Shown piece after piece: positions 16,490-26,747 of a stretch of DNA of 64,000 bases. The stretch is from Novosphingobium ovatum. GTDB lineage: Bacteria > Pseudomonadota > Alphaproteobacteria > Sphingomonadales > Sphingomonadaceae. Under the pieces are notes generated by a model. It was not told where the DNA came from and ran no database searches. It worked only from the letters and a program-made list of their open reading frames with translations. Location of the stretch: contig NZ_JAAAPO010000008.1 of the NCBI RefSeq assembly GCF_009909235.1, forward strand, positions 1 through 64,000. Direction: 5' to 3'. Each line of letters starts with the position of its first letter. Position 1 is the first letter of the stretch. Both the position numbers and the translations under genes were made by a program.

Positions 16490-17201
16490 CGAAACGGCGC
16501 TCCCGCTGGCCAAAGCCGTCGAGCGCATCCATCAGATGCTGCGGGGTGAAATCGGGCCACAACACATCGGTGAACCACATTTCGGCATAGGCGGCCTGCC
16601 ACAACAGGAAATTCGACAAACGCACCTCACCACTCGTGCGGATCAACAGGTCCAGCGGCGGCAGATCGGCGGTGTCCAGCTCCGCCTCGATCGCCTCGGG
16701 CGTGATCGGCCCCTTGGCGGCGGCGGCGGCGGCGGCGCGGGCGATTTCCTGCTGGCTGCCATAGTTCAGCGCGATCGCCAGCGTCATCACCGAATTGCCG
16801 GCTGTGCGCGCCATCGCATCTTCCAGCAATTCGACAATATCCGCCGACAACGCCTTGTAATCACCGACAATCTTCAAACGCACACCATTGGCGGCGATCT
16901 CGTCGATGTCGCTGACGATGAACCGCTTGAGCAGGCCCATCAGGTCGCTTACCTCCTCGGGCGGGCGGCGCCAATTCTCGCTGGAGAAGGCATAGAGCGT
17001 CATCGCCTCCAAGCCATAATCGCGCACGCCGCGCACCAGACGGCGCACCGCCTCTACCCCGCGGCTATGCCCCATGGCGCGGGGCAGGAAACGCTTTTTT
17101 GCCCAGCGGCCATTGCCATCCATGATGATGGCCACATGGCGCACACCCGATGACGTACCGCCACCGGGTCCTTTGCTGGCAGGAGCAGCCGCGGCGGTCA
17201 C
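16479..17201 (-). CDS. uppS: Undecaprenyl diphosphate synthase (cis-prenyltransferase)
   Basis: 240 residues; GTG start at 17201, overlapping the frr stop (GTGA). Adds isoprene units to farnesyl diphosphate to make the C55 carrier for peptidoglycan and O-antigen. Seen: [14 protein letters not shown] (catalytic Asp), [49 protein letters not shown]. Full length. Confidence 0.97.
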   Translation of the reverse strand: MTAAAAPASKGPGGGTSSGVRHVAIIMDGNGRWAKKRFLPRAMGHSRGVEAVRRLVRGVRDYGLEAMTLYAFSSENWRRPPEEVSDLMGLLKRFIVSDIDEIAANGVRLKIVGDYKALSADIVELLEDAMARTAGNSVMTLAIALNYGSQQEIARAAAAAAAKGPITPEAIEAELDTADLPPLDLLIRTSGEVRLSNFLLWQAAYAEMWFTDVLWPDFTPQHLMDALDGFGQRERRFGGR

Positions 17202-17761
17202 TTGCCCAGGATTTCCTTTTCCTTGGCGGCAGCGGCCTCGTCGGCAGCCTTGATCTGCTCGTCGGTCAGCTTCTGCACCTCGGTCTCGCTGCGCTTGCGA
17301 TCGTCTTCCGAGATCAGCTTCTTGCCCTCGTCAGCCTTGAGCGCTTCCATGCCGTCACGGCGCACATTGCGGATCGCGATGCGGGCGCTTTCGGCATATT
17401 TGCTGGCCAGCTTTGCCAGTTCCTTGCGGCGCTCCTCGGTCAGGTCGGGGATCGGCAGACGGATGGTCTGGCCATCAACGATCGGGTTCAGGCCCAGCCC
17501 CGCCGAGCGGATCGCCTTTTCCACCGGAGTGACAGTGCTCTTGTCCCAGACGGTCACGGTCAGCATGCGCGGTTCGGGCGCGGCGACCGTGGCACAAGCG
17601 TTGAGCGGCATGTGGCTGCCGTAAACCTCAACCGTGATGGGGTCCAGCAACGCGGTGTTGGCGCGGCCGGTGCGCAGACCCGACAGATCGCCCTTCAGCG
17701 ATTCCACCGCGCCCTTCATACGGCGTTCCAGATCGGCCTTGTCGAACTTGGGTGCAGCCAT
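17198..17761 (-). CDS. frr: Ribosome recycling factor
   Basis: 187 residues from ATG 17761 ([15 protein letters not shown]). Upstream in-frame codons to 17857 are not family-like. Contains the three-helix bundle with [20 protein letters not shown] and [26 protein letters not shown]. With EF-G it splits post-termination ribosomes. 19 bp after pyrH. Confidence 0.97.
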   Translation of the reverse strand: MAAPKFDKADLERRMKGAVESLKGDLSGLRTGRANTALLDPITVEVYGSHMPLNACATVAAPEPRMLTVTVWDKSTVTPVEKAIRSAGLGLNPIVDGQTIRLPIPDLTEERRKELAKLASKYAESARIAIRNVRRDGMEALKADEGKKLISEDDRKRSETEVQKLTDEQIKAADEAAAAKEKEILGK

Positions 17762-17780
17762 GGCAATTACTCCGTAAAAA

Positions 17781-18494
17781 TCAGCAAACGACCGTCTTGG
17801 TCCCCTCACCCGACAGAACGCGGGCCATATTGCCCCGCTCGCGGATCGAGAACACAACGATCGGAATCTTGTTGTCGCGGCACAAGGCGACGGCGCTGGC
17901 GTCCATTACCTTGAGATTGTCGGCCAGAACCGTGTCATAGTCGATGGTGTCATAGCGCTTGGCGGCCGGGTCCTTTTTCGGATCGGCATTATAGACGCCA
18001 TCGACGCTGGTGCCCTTGAACAGCGCGTCGCACTTCATCTCGGCGGCGCGCAGCGCGGCGCCCGAATCGGTGGTAAAATAGGGCGCCCCCACACCGGCGG
18101 CAAAGATCACGATGCGACCCTTTTCCAGATGACGCTCGGCACGGCGGCGGATCACCGGCTCGCACACCTTGTCCATCTCGATCGCGGACTGCACGCGGGT
18201 GGGCACGCCCAACTGTTCCAGCGCGTTCTGCATCGCCAGCGCGTTCATCACGGTCGCCAGCATGCCCATATAATCGGCCTGCGCGCGGTCCATCCCCTTG
18301 GCCGCGCCCGCCATGCCGCGGAAAATATTGCCGCCGCCGATCACCATGCACACTTCCACGCCGGAATCGCGGATGGCGGCCACTTCCTTGGCCATTTCGG
18401 CAACAAAGGCCGGATCGATGCCGAACTGTTGATCACCCATCAACACCTCGCCCGAGAGCTTCAACAAAACGCGACGGTACTGGGGCTTGGCCAT
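17781..18494 (-). CDS. pyrH: UMP kinase
   Basis: 237 residues from ATG 18494 ([20 protein letters not shown]). Hexameric bacterial UMP kinase of the amino-acid kinase fold. Seen: [55 protein letters not shown]. Phosphorylates UMP to UDP in pyrimidine synthesis. Starts after a 1.0-kb break from tsf that holds the decayed gene at 18686. Confidence 0.97.
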   Translation of the reverse strand: MAKPQYRRVLLKLSGEVLMGDQQFGIDPAFVAEMAKEVAAIRDSGVEVCMVIGGGNIFRGMAGAAKGMDRAQADYMGMLATVMNALAMQNALEQLGVPTRVQSAIEMDKVCEPVIRRRAERHLEKGRIVIFAAGVGAPYFTTDSGAALRAAEMKCDALFKGTSVDGVYNADPKKDPAAKRYDTIDYDTVLADNLKVMDASAVALCRDNKIPIVVFSIRERGNMARVLSGEGTKTVVC

Positions 18495-18685
18495 GGGCTC
18501 GACATATCCTCGTATTGTGCAAGCGCCCTTATACCGTGGCGTGGGCGATGCCAAGGGTGCGTTCGCACAATTGCCTTGCGGCGGGCCCGTATGCTGCACC
18601 GCACACTATGAACCTGACCTACTAGGTAGAAACATGAATTACCACACTCCCATTATGGTCATGCGGTGCGCAGGAGATCTGAAAC

Positions 18686-19352
18686 ATGATGAATCGTAGT
18701 GTAAAATTGGCGCTGGGCGCCGCTGCCATCGTCCCCCCCCCTTGCCGCTGCGTCTGCGATGGGCGTGCCTTTTGACGCCCTCACGGTGCAAGGCGCCCGT
18801 TCGTAGGCCGCATTGCCGACGAGCCCGATGACCATGCGCAGCATCACGCAGGCGGACAAGAAGGCGCTGACCCCCGAAGAGGTCGCGCGCATTCAAGGCG
18901 TTCTGGACCAGCACCTGCCTGCCTACAATGCGGCAGTCCAAAAGTTCCGCCCAGCCCAAGATGCCTATGATGCCATTGCACACCACCCCGCGCTTTATGC
19001 TGGCTATCAGGGCACAGACACAGACGCGATAATTGCCAAAGCCAATGCGCTTCAGCAGGCGCAGGACGCTGCGCAACAAGAATTCGTTAATGCAAGAATC
19101 AATCTGGAAGATGGTCTCCGCAGCCTCCAAGCACCGGGAGCGTCGCCCAATTTGACCAAGGCCGTGAACAGCATGGTAAGCACCACTTATCAACTGACCA
19201 ATTACGTCTATAGTGGCGGCACTGCTGGAACGCACACCACCAGCTTCATCGACAGCCCGATTACGAAAATGGTGGCGACTTTCTCGTCAATCGGCACGCT
19301 GGGCTTTGCGATCGAGAACGCGGTGAACAAGGATCCGGTGTCGCCGCTCTAA
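18686..19352 (+). pseudogene. Decayed exported protein gene (frameshift plus amber codon)
   Basis: A good ribosome site (AGGAG at 18672-18676) and ATG 18686 begin a signal-peptide-like stretch, MMNRSVKLALGAAAIVP. A run of nine C (18733-18741) then shifts the frame. With one C fewer, the frame would read through Ala-rich signal-peptide sequence to an amber TAG at 18804-18806. Beyond it the same frame runs 182 codons to 19352. That long frame is protein-like, with helical blocks (DKKALTPEEVARIQGVL, ANALQQAQDAAQQEF), and no known family. So two lesions separate signal and body. Phase variation at the C tract, or internal starts (TTG 18813, ATG 18828), remain possible. Confidence 0.6.
18733..18741 (+). 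repeat. C9 homopolymer tract
   Basis: Nine consecutive C in the signal-peptide region of the gene at 18686. Such tracts slip during replication. Confidence 0.85.
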
Positions 19353-19379
19353 GGCTGCGCAAACCGATCCATAAACAGG

Positions 19380-19409
19380 AAGCGCGGATGGGCACACATC
19401 CGCGCTTTT
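19380..19409 (+). terminator. Intrinsic terminator of the decayed gene
   Basis: AGCGCGGAT (19381-19389) pairs with ATCCGCGCT (19398-19406), followed by TTT. Confidence 0.75.
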
Positions 19410-19430
19410 CCTTTGCCCGGCGCACAGCAA

Positions 19431-19458
19431 AAAGGCCCGAGGTTTCCCCCGGGCCTTT
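19431..19458 (-). terminator. rpsB-tsf terminator
   Basis: AAAGGCCCG (19431-19439) pairs with CGGGCCTTT (19450-19458). On the minus strand it ends in five T, 42 bp beyond the tsf stop. Confidence 0.85.
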
Positions 19459-19499
19459 CATGCATTGCCGTAATGGCCAAACCCTTGCGGGTATGCGCC

Positions 19500-20429
19500 T
19501 TACTTCAGGCCGGCAGCCGCAGCGACTTCGGCGGCGAAGTCCGAGGCTTCCTTTTCGATGCCCTCGCCCAGCTGGAAGCGGACATAATCCACCAGCTTGA
19601 TCGAAGCACCAGCAGCCTTGGCAGCAGCGGCCACCACGTCAGCGACGGGGGTCTTGCCATCCATCACGAACAGCTGCGAGAGCAGCGCGTTTTCCTTGGC
19701 ATACTTGGCCACGGCGCCCTCGACCATCTTGGCCTGCACGGCTTCGGGCTTGCCCGATTCAGCGGCCTTTTCAGCGGCGATCTTGCGCTCACGCTCGATC
19801 AGCTCGGCGTCCAGACCATCGGCCGACAGCGCCAGCGGGAACGCGGCAGCGATGTGCATGCCCAGCTGCTTGCCCAGCGGCTCCAGCACGTCAGCGGCAG
19901 CATCGCCTTCCAGCGCGACCAGCACGCCGATCTTGCCCAGGTTGGGGGCGGCGGCGTTGTGCATGTACGACACGACCACGCCCTGCGACACAGCAACCTG
20001 CTTCAGGCGGCGAACCTGCTGGTTCTCGCCGATGGTGGCAACGTTGTTGGTCAGCTTCTCGGCAACGGTGCCGCCGTCCGGATAGGCAGCCGCCTTCAGC
20101 GCTTCGATGTCGGCAGCGCCGGTGGTCAGCGCCACTTCGGTCGTCTTGCGCACGAAGTCCTGGAACTGCTCGTTCTTGGCAACGAAGTCGGTTTCCGAGT
20201 TCACCTCGACGGCCACGCCCTTGGTGCCCGAAACGGCGATGCCCACCAGACCTTCAGCGGCGGTGCGGCTCGACTTCTTGGCGGCGGCGGCCAGACCCTT
20301 GGCGCGCAGCGCGTCAACGGCGGCTTCGAAATCGCCATCGGTTTCCTTGAGCGCCTTCTGGCAGTCCATCATGCCAGCGCCGGTGCGTTCGCGCAGGTTC
20401 TTCACGTCGGCGGCGGTGAAAGCAGCCAT
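19500..20429 (-). CDS. tsf: Elongation factor Ts
   Basis: 309 residues from ATG 20429 ([27 protein letters not shown]). The nucleotide exchange factor for EF-Tu. Seen: N-terminal UBA-like segment, the [11 protein letters not shown] motif that displaces Mg/GDP, and a duplicated core with [13 protein letters not shown]. Downstream of rpsB with a 116-bp gap, as in most bacteria. Confidence 0.98.
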   Translation of the reverse strand: MAAFTAADVKNLRERTGAGMMDCQKALKETDGDFEAAVDALRAKGLAAAAKKSSRTAAEGLVGIAVSGTKGVAVEVNSETDFVAKNEQFQDFVRKTTEVALTTGAADIEALKAAAYPDGGTVAEKLTNNVATIGENQQVRRLKQVAVSQGVVVSYMHNAAAPNLGKIGVLVALEGDAAADVLEPLGKQLGMHIAAAFPLALSADGLDAELIERERKIAAEKAAESGKPEAVQAKMVEGAVAKYAKENALLSQLFVMDGKTPVADVVAAAAKAAGASIKLVDYVRFQLGEGIEKEASDFAAEVAAAAGLK

Positions 20430-20545
20430 GTCGATATTCCTTTTGAAAGGGGCCAATTTTGCATGTGCCTCGCGCCGAGCCCATGGACCCGGCGCGCTGC
20501 GTTTTTGTGACGGCGCGCGAATGAACGCAGCGCCGCCAATAAGGA

Positions 20546-21301
20546 TTAGGCCTGAGCCACGTCCTCGGCGATCGGCTCGGCCAGAGCGCCGAAGTCCGCA
20601 CCCGAGTTCACCACCGCCTCGCGGTTGCCCTTGGTCGCGGCGGCCGCAACGGCCTCGCAATACAGGCGGATGGCGCGGCTGGCGTCATCGTTCGCGGGGA
20701 TCGGGAACGCGATGCCTTCGGGGCTGACGTTCGAGTCCAGAATGGCGACGACCGGGATACCCAGAACGTTGGCTTCCTTGATCGCCAGCTCTTCCTTGTT
20801 GGCGTCGATCACGAACATCACGTCGGGGATGCCGCCCATGTCACGGATACCGCCCAGCGACAGCTCGAACTTGTCGCGCTCGCGGGTCAGCTGCAGGACT
20901 TCCTTCTTGGTCAGACCAGCGGTGTCACCCGACAGCTTCTCTTCCAGAGCCTTGAACTTTTTGATCGACTGCGAGATCGTCTTCCAGTTGGTCAGCATGC
21001 CACCCAGCCAGCGGTGGTTGACATAGTGCTGGCCGCAGCTGCGGGCGGCTTCAGCGATCGGCTCCTGGGCCTGACGCTTGGTACCGACGAACAGCACCTT
21101 GCCACCGGCCTGCACCGTGGCCGAGATGAAGTCCAGAGCACGCGCCATCAGCGGAACGGTCTGCGACAGGTCCAGAATGTGGACGCCATTGCGCGCGCCG
21201 AAGATGTACGGCTTCATGCGCGGGTTCCAGCGGTGGGTCTGGTGGCCGAAGTGAGCGCCGGCCTCGATCAGTTGCTGCATGGTGACGACGGGAGCCGCCA
21301 T
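20546..21301 (-). CDS. rpsB: 30S ribosomal protein S2 (uS2)
   Basis: 251 residues starting [27 protein letters not shown]. The conserved motifs [28 protein letters not shown] and [19 protein letters not shown] are present, with an Ala-rich acidic tail. Binds at the head-platform junction of the small subunit with S1. Confidence 0.98.
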   Translation of the reverse strand: MAAPVVTMQQLIEAGAHFGHQTHRWNPRMKPYIFGARNGVHILDLSQTVPLMARALDFISATVQAGGKVLFVGTKRQAQEPIAEAARSCGQHYVNHRWLGGMLTNWKTISQSIKKFKALEEKLSGDTAGLTKKEVLQLTRERDKFELSLGGIRDMGGIPDVMFVIDANKEELAIKEANVLGIPVVAILDSNVSPEGIAFPIPANDDASRAIRLYCEAVAAAATKGNREAVVNSGADFGALAEPIAEDVAQA

Positions 21302-21662
21302 AGATAATTCCTTTCCGGTTGTTGTGCCCCGTTCGCGGGGCGTCCTCTGGATGGCTGGAACCCGTGCGGGTCAATCCGCTGCGGGCACCGGTGCATATGC
21401 GCCGTCCATGTGGGTTACCCGCCGGGAACAAAGGCGACGAAATGCCGCGACTCGCCCGAAGGGATGCGCGCCTCTAACGCCATTGCCCCGCCAAATCCAG
21501 CGAAATCCGCGACGGGCAAACGCAAAAACGCAAGCCCCGCGCGGACATCGATGCGGCCGGATGCGGGCCAATTATTCAACCTATGCAGGGAATTAGCCGA
21601 TAGCGCTGATGGGCGGCATGCGCATTTGACGCAGCAGACCAGGAAAAGTTGCAATTTGCCGC
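21302..21662. other. rpsB upstream region, no gene seen
   Basis: Divergent space between rpsB and the SOS-type promoter. Short antisense frames here lack ribosome sites and family features. It must contain the rpsB promoter, which I cannot pin down. Confidence 0.4.
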
Positions 21663-21692
21663 TTGACAGGGCGGGAACAAAAAGAGAACATT
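21663..21692 (+). promoter_or_regulatory. LexA (SOS) box overlapping a promoter
   Basis: GAAC-N7-GAAC at 21675-21689 is the exact alphaproteobacterial LexA operator on its complementary reading (GTTC-N7-GTTC). A perfect TTGACA (21663-21668) stands just upstream, and the -10 region would fall at about 21686-21692, inside the operator. This is the geometry of a repressed SOS promoter reading toward the gene at 21795. Confidence 0.75.
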
Positions 21693-21794
21693 GTTCCTGT
21701 CAGGTCGATCCAAAGCGGATGCAGAGGCAATATCTCAGCTTTTCCACAGGCTGTATACGGCTTTCTACTGGATCGAACAAAAAGGGGACGTCGC

Positions 21795-22079
21795 ATGCTG
21801 GGTATCGTGATCAACGCGCTGATTGCCACCACCGCCCTGCTGGTCGTCGCCAGCCTGACGCACAGCCTGCGCCGCTTTGGCCGCGCGTGGCAGTCACTGC
21901 AGGCACAAATGGTTGAGTGTGAACGTCCGGTGCAGGTGCGCGTGACCTATGTCGAACGGCAGACGCCGATGGGCGCTGGCCCCCGCGGCGGGGCGCAGAT
22001 CCTGCGCCCATGCTTTGGCCATGATGGCACGGTAAAGGGTGAGGTCACGGCACACGGCGCACAACGCGCCGCGGCCTGA
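21795..22079 (+). CDS. Putative SOS-induced small membrane protein
   Basis: 94 residues. ATG 21795 with GGGG eight bases upstream; it sits 106 bp beyond the LexA box. One N-terminal membrane helix (VINALIATTALLVVASL) is followed by a basic, cytoplasmic-type region (HSLRRFGRAWQSLQ) and a tail with VQVRVTYVERQ. No family recognised. By analogy with Caulobacter SidA, a small SOS membrane protein that blocks division, it might delay division after DNA damage. That is inference from regulation and topology only; there is no sequence similarity I can claim. Confidence 0.65.
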   Translation: MLGIVINALIATTALLVVASLTHSLRRFGRAWQSLQAQMVECERPVQVRVTYVERQTPMGAGPRGGAQILRPCFGHDGTVKGEVTAHGAQRAAA

Positions 22080-22098
22080 CGATGCTCACCTCGGCGGG

Positions 22099-23016
22099 TT
22101 AGGCCCCGCGACGCTTCGCCTTGGCATAGGCGATGATGCCAAACGGAATCATCGCCAGATAGACAGCGCAAATGCCCGCCAACGTCAGCCACGGTTCCGA
22201 CAACAGCGCGGCAAACACCAGCGCGAACAGCGCGATCAGCTCCAACCGGACATTGCGACGCGGCCGCAGCGAATTCCAGCTGAACGTGGCCACGCTGGAA
22301 ATCATCAGGAACGCATTGAGCACCAGCCATCCGCCCACCAGTCCCGGTTCGCGGAACAGATCGTTGCCAGTGACAAACCACACATACATCGGCAGAAAGG
22401 CCAGCCCCGCCCCCACCGGCGCGGGTACGCCGGTCAGAAAACCGGCGGATTTGTGCGGCTGATCAGGCATATCGATGCGGGCGTTGAAACGCGCCAGACG
22501 CAAGGCGCAGCAGATGGCAAAAGCCAGCGCCGCAAACCAGCCCAGACGCGGTGCCTGTTGCAGCGACCACAGGAACAGGATCAACGAAGGGGCAACGCCA
22601 AAAGAGATCGCGTCCGACAGGCTGTCCAACTCGGCACCGAATCGCGACTGCGCCTTGAGCAACCGGGCGATCCGGCCATCAATGCCATCCAGCAACCCGG
22701 CCAAAATCACCGCCAGCACAGCCTTTTGCCAGTCATCCAGCGGCAGGCTGGCCCCGATTCCCTGCGCGGGAACGGCAACCGTCCCGCCAGAAGCGGCGGT
22801 CACCGCGAACCGGATCCCCGTCAACCCCGAAGCGAGCGCGGCCGCGGTGATCGCGTTGGGCACCAATGCCCGCAGCGTCAAACCGCCCGGCAACACGCCG
22901 CCAGACAGCCGCCCTCGCCCGAACCGCCGCGCGCCGCGCGCCGCGTCATGATGCGACGCCGCCTCGAACACGGCCTCGTCAGAGGTTTCAGGCTGTTGCG
23001 GCGCGGGATCGGTCAC
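22099..23016 (-). CDS. pssA: CDP-diacylglycerol-serine O-phosphatidyltransferase
   Basis: 305 residues, polytopic. The CDP-alcohol transferase signature is present (LDGIDGRIARLL, then RFGAELDSLSD). A long N-terminal extension (~40 residues) is polar and arginine-rich. Converts CDP-diacylglycerol and serine to phosphatidylserine. Its start overlaps the psd stop by 4 bp, so the two steps of phosphatidylethanolamine synthesis form one operon. Confidence 0.95.
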   Translation of the reverse strand: MTDPAPQQPETSDEAVFEAASHHDAARGARRFGRGRLSGGVLPGGLTLRALVPNAITAAALASGLTGIRFAVTAASGGTVAVPAQGIGASLPLDDWQKAVLAVILAGLLDGIDGRIARLLKAQSRFGAELDSLSDAISFGVAPSLILFLWSLQQAPRLGWFAALAFAICCALRLARFNARIDMPDQPHKSAGFLTGVPAPVGAGLAFLPMYVWFVTGNDLFREPGLVGGWLVLNAFLMISSVATFSWNSLRPRRNVRLELIALFALVFAALLSEPWLTLAGICAVYLAMIPFGIIAYAKAKRRGA

Positions 23017-23762
23017 TGCGCGACACCCTCGATCATGGGCGCCTGACCGATTTCGGCCAAAACGGTTTCACCCGCCACGGTACGCTGGCCCAGAACAACC
23101 ATCGGTTCAGTATCTTCGGGCAGATAGACGTCAACGCGGCTGCCGAAACGGATCAGGCCAATGCGCTGCCCCGCACCGATAATGTCGCCCGGCTTGACGA
23201 ACGGCACGATGCGGCGCGCCACCAGCCCGGCGATCTGGGTAAAGCCGACCATCACGCCATTGCCGCGATCGACCAAAATGTGCTGGCGCTCGTTCTCTTC
23301 GCTCGCCTTGTCCAGATCGGCATTCATGAACTTGCCGGGGATATAGATCACCCGCGTCACCGTGCCCGCGATCGGCGAACGGTTGATATGCACGTCGAAC
23401 ACGCTCATGAAAATCGAGATTCGCGTGACGGGGGTGGTGCCCAGTCCAGCCGTGCCGCTGCCATCATCCATCACCAGTTCGCGCGGGGGGATCACCTTTT
23501 CAATCAGGGTGATCAAACCATCCGCGGGCGCCACGACCAAGCGGTCGCCGCGCGGAGTGACGCGCTGAGGGTCACGAAAGAAGGCGCAAATGCCATAGGT
23601 CAGGATGCCCAGCGGCCATGCCAGCAGGCTCCATCCCATGATTGCGCTCAACACGCAGGCAACGGCGCTGACCGCTGCGAATTTACGTGCTTCGGGGTGA
23701 ACAGCGGGCCAGTGCCACGATGCCGTGCCACGCCCGCGATTGTCTGAAATTTCTCCGGCCAT
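23013..23762 (-). CDS. psd: Phosphatidylserine decarboxylase proenzyme
   Basis: 249 residues, short PSD type. A hydrophobic N-terminal segment (VACVLSAIMGWSLLAWPLGILTYG) anchors it. VHINRSPIAGTVTRV and IRFGSRVDVYLPE follow; the Gly-Ser of FGSR is the self-cleavage site that generates the pyruvoyl group (LGST in E. coli). Makes phosphatidylethanolamine. Confidence 0.95.
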   Translation of the reverse strand: MAGEISDNRGRGTASWHWPAVHPEARKFAAVSAVACVLSAIMGWSLLAWPLGILTYGICAFFRDPQRVTPRGDRLVVAPADGLITLIEKVIPPRELVMDDGSGTAGLGTTPVTRISIFMSVFDVHINRSPIAGTVTRVIYIPGKFMNADLDKASEENERQHILVDRGNGVMVGFTQIAGLVARRIVPFVKPGDIIGAGQRIGLIRFGSRVDVYLPEDTEPMVVLGQRTVAGETVLAEIGQAPMIEGVAQ

Positions 23763-23965
23763 GACGATCCTCTAGGCGCTATGCGCAAAACCCACAAGCG
23801 CCCTTCGCAGTCGCGTCATACGCTTTCCCGCAATTACCACAGGCACGCCCCCGCTGCGTTAACCATACTTCCTTGCGATAGCCCCTAGGCCGGGCTGGCC
23901 GGAGGCTTAGGGCGGGCGGCGTATAGCCTCCTCGGCATCCCCCATTTCTATTTTGCAGAGACCGC

Positions 23966-26026
23966 ATGGTATCGACATTACTTCTTTTCGGTGCCGGTTT
24001 GGGCGCGCTTGCCGTTCAGCCCGCCGCCGTTCCGGACCCTACCGTTGCCGCCGACGGGCCAACCGCGCCCGATCTGCGCAGCCTCTCGCTGGAGGAACTG
24101 TTGGCGCAGGAGGTGACAACCGCCGCCAAAAAGCCGCAACGCATCGCCGACACCGCAGCAGCGATCTACGTCATCACACAAGAGCAGATCGCCCATTCGG
24201 CCGCGCGCAACCTGACCGATGTGTTGCGCATGGTCCCCGGCCTTGAGGTGTCCGACGTGCAGGGATCAGGCTCGGCGGTTTCGGCGCGGGGTTTTTCCTC
24301 GCGCTATGCCGGGAACATTCTGGTGATGGTCGATGGCGCGGCGATCTACGGCAGCTCGGTATCGGGAATCTTCTGGGATCAGGCGATCTTCCCCTTGCAG
24401 GACATCGAACGGATCGAGGTCATCCGTGGCCCCGGCAGCGCGCTATGGGGCGGCAATTCGGCCAATGGGGTGATCAACATCATCACCCGGCAAAGCGTCG
24501 ACACGCAAGGCTGGCGCAGCACCGCGCAGGTGGGCCCGCTGCAACAACGTGTCGAGGCAGGTTATGGCCGCGCCCTGTCGGACAAGGCGTTCCTGCGGGC
24601 CTATGGCACCTATCGCCACGCCATATCGACCGATTTCATCGGCACGCACCCGTTCCATGTCGATTGGCAGGGCGGATTGGGGGGGCTGCGGCTGGACATC
24701 GCGCCGTCGAACCGCGACGCGGTGGTGGTGGTGGGCGAATATTCGGCGGGGCAATTCGGTGACGTCTTCGTCAACGCCGCCCCCTCGCCCTATGTGCCCA
24801 AAACCATCGTGACCCCGCTCGACAACCAGTTCGCCTCGCATCACCTGCTGGCGCGCTGGCGGCACGCCTTGTCAGACGATCTGGATGTGACGGCACAGGG
24901 CTATTACAACTATCTGATGCGCGACGAATGGGGCGGCCGCATTGCCCGCCAATTGTACGACGCCAGTGTGGAAAGCCACTGGCGCGCCAACGCCACGCAT
25001 GAATTCAATCTGGGCGTTTCGGGGCGGATCATCCGCGAATTCGGCCACGCAGGCCCGCATTCGACGCTGTCCACGCCAACGGCGGTCGACCGGCAATTGA
25101 CCGCCTATGGCCAGGATGACATCTGGTTGATCGCCGACCGGCTGCGGCTGACGCTGGGCACCAAATTCGACGCGTCCAATTTCGCCAAAAGCAGTTGGCA
25201 GCCCAACGCCCGCCTGTTCTGGCGCCTGTCGCCCACCCATGCGGCATGGGGCTCGGTTACGCGCAGCGTGCGCAGCCCTTTGCTGATCATGCGCGGCATG
25301 CGCTATGACTATGGCCTGCTGGTGTCGCCCGCGCCGGGCGCGCCGCGCGGCTTTTACCAGACGCGCGTGGCTGGCACCCCCGATGTCGACAGCGAACGCA
25401 TGACCGCGATCGAGGCGGGCCTGCGCGGCACGATCGCGCCTGGCTGGACCTATGACCTCACCTTGTTCGAGGACCGCTATGAAGGCGTTTCGACGCTGAA
25501 CCTGATCGACAGTTCGGCCTATATGGTCAACACGCCGGCCGGGCCGGTGCCGGTGGGGGCGAATGTCTCTTTCGTCTATGGCAACCGGGCCAAGGCGCGC
25601 GCGCGCGGGTTTGAACTGCAACTGGCGGGCCACATCCGCCCGTGGTGGAAGGTGGAACTGTCCTATGCGTGGCTGGACCTGACATCGGCCTTTGATCCGG
25701 GGGCCATGACCACGACGCTGGAAATGGTGCCAACCGGCCTGTCCTCGCCGGGGCAATGGCGGTTTTCCAGCACGATGGAGTTGAACGAACGCTTGTCGCT
25801 GAGCACCTATGTCCACCGGGTCAGCCAGTCGCGCGATGGCACGCGCGGCGCCTATGCCAAGGTGGACCTGCGCGCCACATGGCGGCCGCGCCCCAATTGG
25901 GAACTTTCGCTGGTAGGGGCCGACCTGCTGGACGAACACCGGGTCGAGTTCAACTATACCCAGGTGCCCACGCCGCAGGTCTATGTCACCCGCTCGGTCT
26001 TTGCCGAGGTGCGGTTGCGGCTGTAG
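23966..26026 (+). CDS. TonB-dependent outer-membrane receptor
   Basis: 686 residues with signal peptide (LLLFGAGLGALAVQPAA). Plug domain: SLEELLAQEVTTAAKK (TonB-box-like start), VITQEQIAHSAARNLTDVLRMVPGLEV, IERIEVIRGPGSALWG, ANGVINIITR. The barrel ends in an arginine-leucine terminus (VRLRL). Resembles CirA/BtuB-type receptors; substrate undetermined (siderophore, cobalamin-like or other). No regulator or partner transporter next to it. Confidence 0.93.
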   Translation: MVSTLLLFGAGLGALAVQPAAVPDPTVAADGPTAPDLRSLSLEELLAQEVTTAAKKPQRIADTAAAIYVITQEQIAHSAARNLTDVLRMVPGLEVSDVQGSGSAVSARGFSSRYAGNILVMVDGAAIYGSSVSGIFWDQAIFPLQDIERIEVIRGPGSALWGGNSANGVINIITRQSVDTQGWRSTAQVGPLQQRVEAGYGRALSDKAFLRAYGTYRHAISTDFIGTHPFHVDWQGGLGGLRLDIAPSNRDAVVVVGEYSAGQFGDVFVNAAPSPYVPKTIVTPLDNQFASHHLLARWRHALSDDLDVTAQGYYNYLMRDEWGGRIARQLYDASVESHWRANATHEFNLGVSGRIIREFGHAGPHSTLSTPTAVDRQLTAYGQDDIWLIADRLRLTLGTKFDASNFAKSSWQPNARLFWRLSPTHAAWGSVTRSVRSPLLIMRGMRYDYGLLVSPAPGAPRGFYQTRVAGTPDVDSERMTAIEAGLRGTIAPGWTYDLTLFEDRYEGVSTLNLIDSSAYMVNTPAGPVPVGANVSFVYGNRAKARARGFELQLAGHIRPWWKVELSYAWLDLTSAFDPGAMTTTLEMVPTGLSSPGQWRFSSTMELNERLSLSTYVHRVSQSRDGTRGAYAKVDLRATWRPRPNWELSLVGADLLDEHRVEFNYTQVPTPQVYVTRSVFAEVRLRL

Positions 26027-26068
26027 CACTCCGCTTTTGCGGATGGTGCCACAGCCACCCCGTGTCGC

Positions 26069-26494
26069 TTACATCCGCGGCTCGGCCGAGCCATAGGAAA
26101 CCTGACCAACCAGCGTGATATAGGTGGGCGTTGGCGCATTGGTCCCCATCGTCACCGTCCGTTGCAGCGGGCCGCCACGGCCGGTCGAATCAAACGTGAA
26201 GCGCAATGTGAACTTGCGACCGGGCATGATCGGTTCGCGGGTGAATTGCACCTTGATGCAGGCGCACCCGGTCGAGATATTGGAAATAACCAGCGGCCCC
26301 TTGCCGTCGTTCATCATCACCAGGTCGCGCACGACCTGCTGACCGGCAACCACCGAGCCAAAGTCAACCGGCGTCAACACCGGTTCAACATGGGCGGAGT
26401 CGGCGTTGATGCTGGGCACAGACTGCGCCATCACCGGCACCGCCGCGCCCAGCGACAACCCGGCCGCCAACACAAGCATCATTTTGCGAGTCAT
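26069..26494 (-). CDS. DUF1573 periplasmic protein
   Basis: 141 residues; signal peptide cut near VMAQS. An Ig-like DUF1573 domain holds the typical VDFGSVVAGQQVVRDLVMMNDG, ISTGCACIKVQF and PG-x-KFTLRFTFDS. The CxC pair is conserved in the family, whose role is unknown. Converges with the TonB-dependent receptor gene, 42 bp apart. Confidence 0.85.
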   Translation of the reverse strand: MTRKMMLVLAAGLSLGAAVPVMAQSVPSINADSAHVEPVLTPVDFGSVVAGQQVVRDLVMMNDGKGPLVISNISTGCACIKVQFTREPIMPGRKFTLRFTFDSTGRGGPLQRTVTMGTNAPTPTYITLVGQVSYGSAEPRM

Positions 26495-26747
26495 ACCTTA
26501 CCCCCAAACAGAAACATCCTGATCACGGCATAAACGCCATGATCCGCCCGACAAGGGGCAAATCGCCACAGTCCCGTCCGGCTTGGCCCATTCACGCCAG
26601 ACAGCCTGAACGGCCGCTGTACGCCGCAAATGACACAAGACCACCCATCCGGCTTTACGCGTTTCTTACGCGCCGGGGCGACAATTCGCATGGCGCATTA
26701 ATGCCCCTTGGCGCGATGGCCGACTGCATCACGGAAGGACTTTTGTC

